DNA of 64,000 bases from Mesorhizobium sp. M3A.F.Ca.ET.080.04.2.1 (GCF_003952525.1 NZ_CP034451.1:2914001-2978000), one strand, 5' to 3'; positions 29,455-38,271 are shown, counted from the first letter of the stretch. The notes: a model not told the origin generated them from the sequence alone. Numbers and translations are program-made.

Positions 29455-31320
29455 ATGGACATGGGCGACTATCGTCCCGCTACGCCATCTTCGCGGGTGC
29501 TGCATCTCTACGGCAAGTCGCCGGCCCTGTTCTGCTACTGTGCAACGGCATTGGTGATGATCGCCCTCCGATCATTGGGCTTCAGGCTCGATGGCGATAT
29601 GGACGACTACATCAAACTCTATGAAGTCCGCACCTTCCTTGAGACGGGAAATATCTTCGACCGGACCCTGCCCGGCATTGTCCAGCCGGAGCCCTATATC
29701 TCGCATTGGCCGTGGATCGTGGACTTGCCCTATGCCGCCTTCGCGTGGCTGCTCGCGCCGTTTTTGGGCGCCGAGCCGGCGTTGGCGGCGGCAAGCTTTG
29801 TCGTGCCGGTGCTGCTGTTTGCGCCCGCCTTGTATCTCTACAGGCGGCTGATGATTGCCGTGGACATCGGCAGTCCGGCCGTTGCCTTGCCGCTGGGGCT
29901 GATCCTGGCCTCGAGCACGTTCTGCGAATACGCCCCAGAGCGCATCGACTATCACAATCTGCAAATATTGCTTCTACTGGCTGCGTTGGTGCTGCTGCTG
30001 TCGCAGAAACGCGCTGCTCCGTTGATCAACGGGCTGCTCACAGCCCTGGCGTTCGCGATCAGCGCCGAATTCGCGCCTTTCTATGCGCTGTTGATGGCCG
30101 TCTACGCCTTTGACTGGATCACGGACCGTGAACAGGGCGCAGCCAGGCTCACCGGTTTCGGCCTGAGCTTGGCGATGGGAGCAATCGCGCTGCTCGCCGC
30201 AGTCCAACCGCCTTCGGCCTATGCCGCGGTCAAGTGCGACACCTATTCGGCGCCATATGCGACGGCGCTGGTCGCCGCCGGGCTTTCCTTTGCCGTTTCA
30301 CCGTTGCTGGCCGGCCGGCGCAGCAGGTGGGCAATGCGGGCCACGATCCTGGCGGTGTTCGCGGCCGCTAGCGTGGCGACGCTGACGATGCTGTTCCCGC
30401 AATGCCTGCATGGCCCCTATGCCTCGATCGACGCCTATGTGCGCGACAACATGCTCAACAGAATCCTTCAGGAAATGAGCCTGTTTCGGCATCCGCGCTT
30501 TCTGTCGTGGACATTCTCCGCCGCAGTGCTGATACTTGTGGGCGCGCTTGCCCCGGCCGTCATCTGCCTCGACGCCGAAAGCCGAACCCGGCCGCGCGTC
30601 ATCCTCGCCTTGTTCTCGATGCTCGCCCTGGTGCTGGGGATCGGCTATCTGCGCTACTTTCGCTATGTTCCCCTCTTTTCCAGCATCGGCCTGGTTTTCG
30701 CGGTGGCGAAGTTCCTGCCGGCAGACTCGCGACTGGCACGCTCCCTGACACCTGATGTCGCCGTGGCATCGCGCAAATACGCCCTGATCCTGCCCGGCCT
30801 GATCCTGTCGGCGGCAATTGCGCTATACCACCTGTCGGTGCGAACGTCCCAGGCAGCCATTCCCGCTGGAGAGGTGGCCGACAGCTGCGATCTCAGCCGT
30901 CTGGAACCGCAGCCGGGGTGGCCCGCCGGCGCCATCGTCCTCTCGCCACCGCTGATCGGAGGCCATCTCGTCGCCCTCGCCACAGGTCCCAGGGTGGTGA
31001 CGATCCCCAACCATCCGTCGGCAAAGGGTATCGAGCGGAGCTATCGTTTCCTTGATCCGTCGACCGCCGACCCGCGCATGTATCTGGATGCGTCCAGGGC
31101 GACGCATATAGCGGTTTGCGCCTGGCGAGGTCCGCCATTGCCGAAACTGGAAACCAACTATCCATTCGCGGCAGCGCTGATCGAAGGCAAGCCGCCGGCA
31201 TGGTTGAGGGAGTGCCCCACCGATCCTTCATCGCCGCTGCGAATCTACAGCTACCGCAATCCGGACGGTTCCCAAGCCGCCTGCCCCGCGTCGGCGGTAT
31301 CCGATCAGGCCCTGCCGTAG
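29455..31320 (+). CDS. Polytopic membrane protein, GT-C glycosyltransferase-like
   Basis: 621 aa with about 11-12 membrane segments and a C-terminal periplasmic domain of about 130 residues. After the first helix comes an acidic loop, LDGDMDDYIKLYEVRTFLE, and then QPEPYISHWPWIVDLPYA. An acidic motif in the first periplasmic loop followed by a conserved aromatic/His block is the hallmark of GT-C fold lipid-linked sugar transferases. I do not recognise a named family. ATG 29455 follows AAGGGAAGGGC; TTG 29431 is the alternative. The 3' end overlaps the convergent SDR gene by 16 bp. Confidence 0.72.
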   Translation: MDMGDYRPATPSSRVLHLYGKSPALFCYCATALVMIALRSLGFRLDGDMDDYIKLYEVRTFLETGNIFDRTLPGIVQPEPYISHWPWIVDLPYAAFAWLLAPFLGAEPALAAASFVVPVLLFAPALYLYRRLMIAVDIGSPAVALPLGLILASSTFCEYAPERIDYHNLQILLLLAALVLLLSQKRAAPLINGLLTALAFAISAEFAPFYALLMAVYAFDWITDREQGAARLTGFGLSLAMGAIALLAAVQPPSAYAAVKCDTYSAPYATALVAAGLSFAVSPLLAGRRSRWAMRATILAVFAAASVATLTMLFPQCLHGPYASIDAYVRDNMLNRILQEMSLFRHPRFLSWTFSAAVLILVGALAPAVICLDAESRTRPRVILALFSMLALVLGIGYLRYFRYVPLFSSIGLVFAVAKFLPADSRLARSLTPDVAVASRKYALILPGLILSAAIALYHLSVRTSQAAIPAGEVADSCDLSRLEPQPGWPAGAIVLSPPLIGGHLVALATGPRVVTIPNHPSAKGIERSYRFLDPSTADPRMYLDASRATHIAVCAWRGPPLPKLETNYPFAAALIEGKPPAWLRECPTDPSSPLRIYSYRNPDGSQAACPASAVSDQALP

Positions 31321-32012
31321 AGCGGCACCAGCGTGCCGCTCATCGCCTGGTTGGCGGGCGAGGCGAGATAGGCGATCGCCTCGGCGACGGCTTCGAGACT
31401 CACCCATTTGGCGAAATCGGCATCTGGCATGTCCGCTCGGTTGGCCGGGGTGTCGAGCGTCGACGGTGCCACGGCATTGACCAGGATGCCTTTGTGCTTC
31501 AGTTCCTCGGCCATCGCGACCGTCATCGCGGCCACGGCTGCCTTGCTGGCCGCATAGGCGACCATGCCGGAACCACGTCTCGGATCGAGCCCGGCGCGCG
31601 CGCTGACGTTGACGATGCGGCCCGCGGTTCCCGATGTCAGCATCGAGCGCACCGCCGCCCGGCTGCAGAGGAAGGTCGTGCGGGCGTTGGTGTCCATCAT
31701 CTCGGCAAAGGATGCCGATTCGATCTTCTCCACCGGCGCCATGGTGAACCCGCCGGCGAGATGGATCGAAGCCCAAAGGTCGGGGAGCTGATGGTAGAAA
31801 GCCTCGACCTTGGCGGAATCCGACAGGTCGACATTGTGCGCCAGATGGACGCTCGCATGGGCGGAGTAGGGGAAGTTCGGCGGAGCGGCTGCATGGGCGT
31901 TGGGCACATGGCAGATGGCGCCTTGCTCCAGCAACCTGCCGACAACCGCGCCACCAAGGGCACCGGTGCCGCCGGTCACCACGACATGCCTGCCATTCAG
32001 CGTTTCCGTCAT
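31305..32012 (-). CDS. SDR-family NAD(P)-dependent oxidoreductase
   Basis: Short-chain dehydrogenase, 235 aa. The Rossmann glycine motif is VVVTGGTGALGGAV at residues about 10-23, the structural NAG-equivalent is SIHLAGGFT, the catalytic Ser is in VNVSARAG, and Tyr/Lys are in YAASKAAV. ATG 32012 follows AGGAGCGG; the longer frame to 32096 has an unlikely basic leader. The Rossmann loop lacks an obvious cofactor-specificity residue, and the substrate is unknown. Confidence 0.9.
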   Translation of the reverse strand: MTETLNGRHVVVTGGTGALGGAVVGRLLEQGAICHVPNAHAAAPPNFPYSAHASVHLAHNVDLSDSAKVEAFYHQLPDLWASIHLAGGFTMAPVEKIESASFAEMMDTNARTTFLCSRAAVRSMLTSGTAGRIVNVSARAGLDPRRGSGMVAYAASKAAVAAMTVAMAEELKHKGILVNAVAPSTLDTPANRADMPDADFAKWVSLEAVAEAIAYLASPANQAMSGTLVPLYGRA

Positions 32013-32168
32013 ACTTCGACCGCTCCTGTCGCTTCTTTTTGCTTCTTCTTGGTCATTCCGCCCCAGGATAGACCGTCGCGCCTTTCGCGCTGTCACTCAA
32101 TTGAAATATCGACATGGCAGGCGTCGCGTCTTTGCATGCTTCGGCTTGGCGCCGGGCCGATGTGAAGC

Positions 32169-33125
32169 TCATGCGGTGTGAGGCCAGCCATCGATGATGG
32201 CGTCCCAGAGCAGTCGTCCCCCGATCGCCGGCCGCTGGAACTTGTGCGTGAGCTTGTGCAGCCAGAAGCCGTCGTAGATCTCGCGGTGGACCGCCTCGTC
32301 GAACGGCTCGAGGAGCGCCCTTTGCAGTCCATGCGGCCGGTCGGCTCCTACCTGGGGCATGCGCAGGAAGTCACACCGCAGCCGGCGATGCAGGAGAAGG
32401 GCGGCCTCCATGTGATGCGGAAACATGAAATATTGAAGAAGCCTGTCATGCGTCTTCCAATAGTCGGCGAGGTTGTGCAGCACGGTTTCGACAAGCGGAT
32501 GCCCCTTGCGGGCGTGGATGAACCACGTTTCCACGAGCCGCGGGGCGCGACTGGTTTCGCGCAGGATGTAGAACTCTTCGTCTTCGATCTGCGCCGGAAC
32601 GGGTTGCCTGAGCAGGATCGTCGCGTCGAGCCATGTGCCGCCGTGGCGGGCGAGCAGGCTCAGCCGGATGAAGTTGGAAAAATGCTGGCGGTTCATCAGG
32701 CCGCGCCGTCGCTTGTCCCAGACATGGCCGGGCAGATCGATGTAGTCGCCAACGGTCCTGTCGTCGAGGATGACGAGTTCGCGCCCGCCCTTGTGGAGCT
32801 GTACGGAATGCAGGCAGGCCTTGACCACCGGTGGCGCGTCGTCGACGCCTTGCGCCCAATACTGCCAGATCGGACCGAGACTGCTGGACGGCGTGCTGGT
32901 GGAGCACCACTTCGAATGATCGACCGCAGCGCTGCGTGCGCGCCAGTCCCGGCGCCGGGCCAAGGTCGCGCAGGTCTTGGCGGCGCACGCGCGCAACGAC
33001 CATGGCAGCACCTGCGAAGACGCCGCCCAACGCAGCGGCGCAAGATAGGGGCGCTTCAGCGGATCATTGAACGGCGCTTCGCTGAAAAACGAACTCTCCG
33101 AAAAATCGTGCGTGCGTGGCGCCAT
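32169..33125 (-). CDS. Capsular polysaccharide synthesis-type glycosyltransferase
   Basis: 318 aa GT-A-type sugar transferase of the Caps_synth (GT32-like) group. The diagnostic central block reads MNRQHFSNFIRLSLLARHGG followed by TWLDATILL, where the Asp stands for the DXD metal ligand. The region before it, IWQYWAQGVDDAPPVVKACL, is the family's first strand and sugar-nucleotide loop. ATG 33125 lies two codons after the stop of the decarboxylase gene (33130), so it is probably co-transcribed and reinitiated, though a functional link is not obvious. It could act in cell-surface polysaccharide synthesis. Confidence 0.85.
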   Translation of the reverse strand: MAPRTHDFSESSFFSEAPFNDPLKRPYLAPLRWAASSQVLPWSLRACAAKTCATLARRRDWRARSAAVDHSKWCSTSTPSSSLGPIWQYWAQGVDDAPPVVKACLHSVQLHKGGRELVILDDRTVGDYIDLPGHVWDKRRRGLMNRQHFSNFIRLSLLARHGGTWLDATILLRQPVPAQIEDEEFYILRETSRAPRLVETWFIHARKGHPLVETVLHNLADYWKTHDRLLQYFMFPHHMEAALLLHRRLRCDFLRMPQVGADRPHGLQRALLEPFDEAVHREIYDGFWLHKLTHKFQRPAIGGRLLWDAIIDGWPHTA

Positions 33126-33129
33126 GTCG

Positions 33130-34710
33130 TCAGTCCACCCTGATCTCGACCACACGCGGCTTTGCGGCGGCTCGGGCTCGCCTCAGCGCCCCGGGAAGAT
33201 CGCCGACGTCCGGCAGCCGCTCGGCCTCTACGCCATAGGCTTCGGCGAGCTTGCAGAAATCCGGCGGCGCCGGCGACACGCCGACCGGCTCGACGCCGAC
33301 GTCGAGCATCGACGTCTCGATCTCGCGATAGCCGCGATTGTTCCAGACGACGAAGATCACCGGCGCGCCTGCATCGAGCGCGGCGCCCAGTTCCGGCAAG
33401 GTGAACTGGAAGCCGCCATCGCCGGTCAGGCAGACGACCGGCGCCTCGGGAACCGCAAGCGCGGCGCCGATCGCCGCCGGCGGACCATAGCCCAACGCGC
33501 CGAACCCCGTCGCGGCATTGAACCAGCCGCCTGGCCGGTCATGGTCGTAATAGAGATTGGCGGCATAGATCGGCTGCGTCGAATCGCCGACGATAATGGC
33601 GCCCGGCAGGGCGTCGCGGATCGCTTCCACGGCTCGCATCTGCGCCACATGGGCCGGCCTCAGCTCGGCCAATGCAGCCGCACGCGCTGCGGCAGCACGG
33701 GCCTCGCCGTCCTTCACGGCGACGTCGCCCGCGCCGAGCTCGGCTTGCAGGGCACGAAGTGCCTCGGCGCAATCGGCCTGGATCGCGACGGTCGCAGGGC
33801 GGCGAGCGAGCTGATCGGCGCCGATGTCGATGCGGATCAGGTTGGGCGGCAGCACGAAGCCGCCGTCGCCGTAGCCGTCATAGTCTGTCTGGCCGAACTC
33901 CGTCCCCGCGGCGATCACCAGGTCGGCGTCGGCCATCAGCGCCCGCACCGCCTTCAGGCTGGGGCTTGCGGGGACGCAGAGCGGATGATTGTGCAGCAGG
34001 CCGCGCGCATTGGTGGTCTCGACCACCGGCGCCCCGAGCGTCTCGGCGACAAGCGTGAGCGCCGCATCGGCCTTCTTCGCGCCGCCGCCGGCGAGGATAA
34101 GCGGACGGCGGGCCTGCTTTGCAAGCCGCGCCGCCTCCGCGATCGCGCTTGCCGCAGGAGCGGGCGGGGCTGCATTGCCGAGCACGGCCGAGATTGCGTT
34201 CGCCGGCGTCGCCATGACATCGGTCGGGATCTCGATATGGACCGGTCCCGGGCGTGAAGAGGAAAACAGCGCGAAGGCGCGGGCGAGCGCACCGGGCAAC
34301 TGCCCGGCCTCGGTGACGCGTTCCGAAAACAGCGCCACCTTTTCCATCATGCCGCGCTGGTCGGGCAGTTCATGCAGGTATCCAAGTCCCTTGCCCAGCG
34401 TGTTGGTAGCGTTGACCCCCGAGATCACCAGCATCGGCACGGAATCGGCGCGCGCCTGCCCCATGGCGGTGATGGTGTTGGTCAGACCCGGACCGGTGAT
34501 GACGAAAGCGACGCCCGGCCGGCCGCTGGCCCGCGCGTAGCCGTCTGCCATGAAGCCGGCACCCTGCTCGTGGCGGGGCGTCACATGGCGGATCTTCGAG
34601 CGCGCCAGCCCGCGATAGAGCTCGACCGTGTGAACGCCGGGAATGCCAAAGACGATGTCGACGCCATGCGCCTCGAGCAAGGTGATGAGCGCTTCGCCGA
34701 GCGTGGTCAT
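33130..34710 (-). CDS. ThDP-dependent decarboxylase, 5-guanidino-2-oxopentanoate decarboxylase-like
   Basis: 526 aa acetolactate-synthase-fold enzyme. The opening VFGIPGVHTVELYRGL and the catalytic Glu in RHEQGAGFMADGYAR are followed by the C-terminal ThDP/Mg motif from GDGGFQFTLPEL to VVWNNRGYREIE. The N-terminal wording matches AruI of the arginine transaminase pathway better than acetolactate synthase or benzoylformate decarboxylase, as I recall those families. It would convert 2-ketoarginine to 4-guanidinobutyraldehyde. ATG 34710 follows GGGGAGATATCC. Neighbours (deiminase/DDAH-like gene and an arginine-type ABC importer) support a guanidino substrate. An unspecified 2-oxoacid decarboxylase remains possible. 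Confidence 0.8.
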   Translation of the reverse strand: MTTLGEALITLLEAHGVDIVFGIPGVHTVELYRGLARSKIRHVTPRHEQGAGFMADGYARASGRPGVAFVITGPGLTNTITAMGQARADSVPMLVISGVNATNTLGKGLGYLHELPDQRGMMEKVALFSERVTEAGQLPGALARAFALFSSSRPGPVHIEIPTDVMATPANAISAVLGNAAPPAPAASAIAEAARLAKQARRPLILAGGGAKKADAALTLVAETLGAPVVETTNARGLLHNHPLCVPASPSLKAVRALMADADLVIAAGTEFGQTDYDGYGDGGFVLPPNLIRIDIGADQLARRPATVAIQADCAEALRALQAELGAGDVAVKDGEARAAAARAAALAELRPAHVAQMRAVEAIRDALPGAIIVGDSTQPIYAANLYYDHDRPGGWFNAATGFGALGYGPPAAIGAALAVPEAPVVCLTGDGGFQFTLPELGAALDAGAPVIFVVWNNRGYREIETSMLDVGVEPVGVSPAPPDFCKLAEAYGVEAERLPDVGDLPGALRRARAAAKPRVVEIRVD

Positions 34711-34725
34711 TGGATATCTCCCCTT

Positions 34726-34764
34726 AGAGCGGATCACTGTTTAGCGGAAACAGTGATCCGCTCT
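34726..34764. repeat. 17-bp perfect stem-loop upstream of the decarboxylase gene
   Basis: Arms 34726-34742 (AGAGCGGATCACTGTTT) and 34748-34764 are perfectly complementary with a 5-nt loop. The hairpin ends 15 nt before the decarboxylase start, next to its ribosome-binding site, and follows the regulator stop. It could be an attenuator, an operator or a mobile palindromic unit. Confidence 0.7.
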
Positions 34765-34781
34765 ATCTCTTTGTTTCTTGC

Positions 34782-34825
34782 GCAATTCCAGACGGAAAAC
34801 CGTTTCTCACTTTTCCTGGGATTGC
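34782..34825. repeat. Palindromic repeat, copy 1 (overlaps the TetR 3' end)
   Basis: GCAATTCCAG at 34782-34791 is inverted at 34816-34825 with one G-T mismatch, and the inner CGGAAAACCG can also pair. The right arm encodes the last codons and stop of the TetR-type regulator. The same element recurs at 42378-42420. Confidence 0.65.
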
Positions 34826-35451
34826 TCCAGAGGCGAGAGGCCGAGTTCGACCTCCACAGCCTTGATGCCAATCGCCGCCAATTCGCCGGGCGAGAACATC
34901 TCGCCGGCCAGGCAACCTTCGATCCAGAGCCCGTCGATGATCGCATTGATGGCGATCGCATGATGGCGCAACTGGCCTGCGTCCGTCTTGCGCCGTTCGG
35001 CGGCAAGCACTTCGGCCACAACCGCTTCCACCTCATTGCGAAAGCCAAGGTAGCCTTCGCGGTGGGCACGAGCCAGGGTCGGATCCGCATTGGCGCGGCC
35101 AAGGAAGGTTGCCCAGAGCGAAAACACCCGCGAGTCGATGATCGGCGGGTTGAGGTTGGCGGTGACGAAAGCCGCAAGGCGTTGGCGCGGCGAGGCATCT
35201 TCCATGACCAATGCTCGTTTCGCCTGCTCGGTCATGCGGCCGACCAGCGTCGTGTAGGCCTCCTGCAGCAATTCTTCCTTGCCGGGAAAATAGTGCCGGA
35301 TCAGCCCGGCGGTGACGCCAGCACGCAATGCGATGGTGCGTAAGGTGGCGCCCTGCAGGCCATATTCCGCCACGCTGTCCAGAGTCGCCTCGATCAAATC
35401 CTGCCGCCGCCGCTCCTCGCCTTCGCGACGGAACTTGCGGCGGCCATTCAT
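34807..35451 (-). CDS. TetR/AcrR-family regulator (BetI-like)
   Basis: 214 aa. The helix-turn-helix is in residues about 15-60 (ATLRTIALRAGVTAGLIRHYF), and the ligand domain is of the BetI C-terminal type (FSLWATFLGRANADP, IDGLWIEGCL). I chose ATG 35451 because it overlaps the stop of the preceding deiminase gene (ATGA); ATG 35478 with an AAGG site is the alternative. The last eight codons are supplied by a palindromic repeat. It probably represses its own operon and perhaps the divergent ABC operon through the palindrome at 36376-36400. Confidence 0.92.
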   Translation of the reverse strand: MNGRRKFRREGEERRRQDLIEATLDSVAEYGLQGATLRTIALRAGVTAGLIRHYFPGKEELLQEAYTTLVGRMTEQAKRALVMEDASPRQRLAAFVTANLNPPIIDSRVFSLWATFLGRANADPTLARAHREGYLGFRNEVEAVVAEVLAAERRKTDAGQLRHHAIAINAIIDGLWIEGCLAGEMFSPGELAAIGIKAVEVELGLSPLEQSQEK

Positions 35452-36320
35452 TGGCGCAGGATCGGCCGCGTCAGGCATGTCGGCCCGCCTTCGCAGGCGA
35501 TGCAGAGCGCATCCGCCTCGAAGATCTCAACCGTGCAGCCGGCAGCTTCCATCGCGGCTTTGGTCTTGGGAAAACCTGCAACGGCGATAACCTTGAGCGG
35601 GCTGGTGGGCAGCACGTTCAGGCTGAGGCCGTTGGAAGCGGCGAACTCTTCGGCATCGCCTTCGACCAGACGGATGCCGCGCGCCTTGAGCATCTGGTAG
35701 AAGGGAGCCGGCAAAAGCGGTGAATAGACCAATGCCAGGTCGTCGGCCAGCGGGCTGATTACCGACATCAGATGCAGGCATGCCTCTTCGCCCTGCCACA
35801 GCGGCAGATCAAAGCCGTAGACGGAAATGCCCAGCGGCGTCAGCAGGTTGGAAACCTGTTGGATGCCTTCCTGGTTGGAGCGGACGCCGCGCCCGATCGC
35901 CAGCGTGCGGCCATCAACCCATACACAATCGCCGCCTTCGACCTGGCCAGGAGCCTCGATGCGGCCGAGGATCGGAATGCCTAGTCTTCTGTAGGTTTCC
36001 TCATGCAGCGATGGCTCCCTGGCGCGCAATGACTTGCCCATGGACAGGATCAGCGCGCCGCGGTCGGTCATCAGCGACGGGTCGTGCGTGAACACCGAAT
36101 CCGAAAGGCCGTCGGCCTTGTCCTCGATCCATTCGATTTCGGCGCCGGAAGCCGCCACCAGTTCAGCAAGGACCGTGTGCTGCGACACTGCTTTGGCCGG
36201 GTTGAACCCCGGGCCATAATGCCAGGCAGTTCTGTCGGCGTCGCGCATGGCGTTGGCCGCCGACCGCATCAGCACGCGCCGCAGCGGCGCCGCCATGGAC
36301 TGTGATCCGAAAGCGCTCAT
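35448..36320 (-). CDS. Arginine deiminase-related/dimethylarginine dimethylaminohydrolase-family protein
   Basis: 290 aa pentein-fold guanidino-modifying hydrolase. It has substrate-binding Asp/Glu blocks VFTHDPSLMTDRG and QVEGGDCVWVDG, the catalytic His in EEACLHLMSVISP, and the nucleophilic Cys near the C-terminus in CEGGPTCLTRPIL. Family members hydrolyse arginine, methylarginines or agmatine-like guanidines to citrulline-type products. ATG 36320 replaces a longer frame that begins at 36347. It is first in the leftward operon with the regulator and the 2-ketoarginine decarboxylase-like enzyme. The exact substrate cannot be read from the sequence. Confidence 0.82.
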   Translation of the reverse strand: MSAFGSQSMAAPLRRVLMRSAANAMRDADRTAWHYGPGFNPAKAVSQHTVLAELVAASGAEIEWIEDKADGLSDSVFTHDPSLMTDRGALILSMGKSLRAREPSLHEETYRRLGIPILGRIEAPGQVEGGDCVWVDGRTLAIGRGVRSNQEGIQQVSNLLTPLGISVYGFDLPLWQGEEACLHLMSVISPLADDLALVYSPLLPAPFYQMLKARGIRLVEGDAEEFAASNGLSLNVLPTSPLKVIAVAGFPKTKAAMEAAGCTVEIFEADALCIACEGGPTCLTRPILRQ

Positions 36321-36369
36321 CGATGCCCTTTTAGGATGAAAAAACACGAGAAAATTTCATGAAGGGCTA

Positions 36370-36400
36370 TTTATACACTTGCGCAACAAGGCCGCAAGTG
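36370..36400 (-). promoter_or_regulatory. Putative promoter with overlapping palindromic operator
   Basis: On the minus strand, TTGCGG (36397-36392) and TATAAA (36375-36370) are spaced by 16 bp. The palindrome CACTTGCG (36376-36383) with CGCAAGTG (36393-36400) covers the -35 and spacer. This is a natural layout for TetR-type repression of the deiminase operon, and also lies before the divergent ABC operon. Confidence 0.5.
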
Positions 36401-36531
36401 CCGTAATGAGCGAGATTGACGGGCTCGCGCCGTCGGGTCCATGCTGAAATCCAAAGCGGGGCAGTAGAGCGTATGTTGATTAGCCGGATGGACGTTCGAC
36501 GAGCTGCCCTCGCCCAAATTGAGGTCTTCCG

Positions 36532-37347
36532 GTGAGCGCGGTGGAAGCTGCCGCAGTCTCATCCGGTAAGGCGCAGAACAGTGCAGCCGAAGCCATCCAT
36601 GTCGAGAACCTGCACAAGAAATTCGGCCAGTTGCATGTTCTGAAGGGCGTCTCGCTGTCGGCGCGCGACGGCGAGGTGATCGCCATCATCGGTGGCTCCG
36701 GGTCCGGCAAGTCGACACTGCTGCGCTGCATCAACTGTCTGGAAAACCCCACCAGCGGCATCATCCGGGTCAATGGCGAGGAGATCAAGCTCAAGGCCGA
36801 CAGCTACGGCCACACGGTGCCGGCCGACCGCAGGCAGATCGAGCGCATCCGCTCCAGGCTCGGCATGGTGTTCCAGAACTTCAACCTGTGGAGCCACATG
36901 ACGCTGATCGAGAACGTGATCGAGGTTCCGGTGCATGTGCTCGGCGTCAAGCGCGACGAGGCGATCGCCCAGGCCGAGAAGCTGCTCGCCCGCGTCGGGC
37001 TCGCCGAAAAGCGCGATGTCTATCCGGCCTTCCTGTCGGGCGGCCAGCAGCAGCGCGCCGCGATTGCCCGCGCGCTGGCAATCAATCCGCGCGTGATGCT
37101 GTTCGACGAGCCGACATCGGCGCTCGACCCGGAATTGGTCGGCGAGGTGCTGAAGGTGATCGGCGATCTGGCGCGCGAGGGGCGCACCATGGTTCTGGTA
37201 ACCCATGAAATGAAGTTTGCCCGCGAGGTCGCGACGCATGTCGTCTACCTCTACAACGGGCTGGTCGAGGAAGAAGGTCCGCCGGAACAGCTGTTCGGCG
37301 CGCCCAAATCCGAAAGGCTCAAGCAATTCCTCCGCAACGTCGGCTAG
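36532..37347 (+). CDS. Amino-acid ABC transporter ATP-binding protein (HisP/OccP type)
   Basis: 271 aa cytoplasmic ATPase for a polar amino-acid importer. Walker A is IIGGSGSGKST, then the Q-loop LGMVFQNFNLWSHMT, signature LSGGQQQRAAIARAL, Walker B VMLFDEPTSALDPELV and switch His LVTHEMKFARE. The wording is that of histidine/arginine/opine importers. GTG start 36532 follows GAGGTCTTCC. It is first in the rightward operon ATPase, binding protein, permease, permease, reductase. Basic or guanidino amino acids are the likely cargo, given the neighbouring enzymes. Confidence 0.93.
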   Translation: MSAVEAAAVSSGKAQNSAAEAIHVENLHKKFGQLHVLKGVSLSARDGEVIAIIGGSGSGKSTLLRCINCLENPTSGIIRVNGEEIKLKADSYGHTVPADRRQIERIRSRLGMVFQNFNLWSHMTLIENVIEVPVHVLGVKRDEAIAQAEKLLARVGLAEKRDVYPAFLSGGQQQRAAIARALAINPRVMLFDEPTSALDPELVGEVLKVIGDLAREGRTMVLVTHEMKFAREVATHVVYLYNGLVEEEGPPEQLFGAPKSERLKQFLRNVG

Positions 37348-37402
37348 CGCCGGCGAGAAGCGGAGCGAAAACCGGGAACAACAACAAACTGGGAGTTGTG
37401 AA

Positions 37403-38197
37403 ATGAAGACTGTTCTCAAGACTTTCGCCGCGGCGCTGCTGTTCGGCGTCGCAGCGATGGGGGTCGCCAAAGCCGACCCCGTCAAGGTCGGCGTCGCCGC
37501 CGAACCCTATCCACCCTTCACCTCGCCCGACGCCTCGGGCAAGTGGGTCGGCTGGGAAATCGAGTTCATCGACGCCGTCTGCGCCGAGGAAAAGCTCGAC
37601 TGCGTGATCACGCCGGTTGCCTGGGACGGCATCATTCCCGCACTGACCACCAAGAAGATCGACCTTATCGTCGCCTCGATGACAATCACAGAAGAACGCA
37701 AGAAAACGATCGACTTCTCGGACAAGTATTACAACACGCTGCCGGCGATCATCGGCCCGAAAGACCAGAAATTCGGGTCCACGCCGGACGACCTCAAAGG
37801 CAAGGTCATCGGGGTCCAGGTGTCGACCACCCACGCGGCCTACGCCAAGAAGCACTTCACCGGGGCGCAGGAGATCAAGGAGTACCAGACCCAGGACGAG
37901 GCCAACCAGGATCTCGCCGCCGGCCGTCTCGACGCGGTTCAGGCCGATTCCATCGCGATGACGGAATACCTCAAGAGCGACCAGGGCAAGGCCTGCTGCG
38001 ATATGAAGGGCATGGTCGCGCCGGACGACGAGGTGCTGGGGCCAGGCATCGGCGCCGGCGTGCGCAAGGAGGACACGGCGTTGAAGGAAAAGATCAACGC
38101 CGGCATCAAGGCCATTCGTGCCAACGGCAAATATGACGAAATCACGAAGAAATATTTCGATTTCGACATCTATGGCGGGCCTTCGCAGTCGAACTGA
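37403..38197 (+). CDS. Amino-acid ABC transporter substrate-binding protein
   Basis: 264 aa periplasmic protein of SBP family 3. The signal peptide MKTVLKTFAAALLFGVAAMG ends at AKA (residue 24). The mature domain begins DPVKVGVAAEPYPPFTSPD and contains SMTITEERKKTIDFSDKYY, the standard family 3 hinge block. Two Cys pairs (CAEEKLDC and KACCDMKG) are as in HisJ/ArgT-like proteins, which usually have one disulfide. ATG 37403 follows GGGAGTTGTG. It likely binds arginine, ornithine or an opine. Confidence 0.93.
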   Translation: MKTVLKTFAAALLFGVAAMGVAKADPVKVGVAAEPYPPFTSPDASGKWVGWEIEFIDAVCAEEKLDCVITPVAWDGIIPALTTKKIDLIVASMTITEERKKTIDFSDKYYNTLPAIIGPKDQKFGSTPDDLKGKVIGVQVSTTHAAYAKKHFTGAQEIKEYQTQDEANQDLAAGRLDAVQADSIAMTEYLKSDQGKACCDMKGMVAPDDEVLGPGIGAGVRKEDTALKEKINAGIKAIRANGKYDEITKKYFDFDIYGGPSQSN

Positions 38198-38213
38198 CTT
38201 TTGCCCCATGAAC

Positions 38214-38243
38214 AAGGGGCATGGCGCCAGCGCCATGCCCCTT
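38214..38243 (+). repeat. 13-bp hairpin after the binding-protein gene
   Basis: AAGGGGCATGGCG (38214-38226) pairs perfectly with CGCCATGCCCCTT (38231-38243) around a CCAG loop, 17 nt after the binding-protein stop. This is probably a partial terminator or mRNA stabiliser that raises binding-protein output over permease. It lies over an ATG (38221) that is therefore unlikely to be the permease start. Confidence 0.75.
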
Positions 38244-38271
38244 CCTTCCCACGCATGCTCGCCGCCAGGCG

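Noticed and set aside
38221..38229. ATG at 38221 as the start of the first amino-acid permease
   Set aside because: The ATG lies inside a 13-bp hairpin and the only purine-rich stretch is one base before it. A downstream start is more likely, though not proven.
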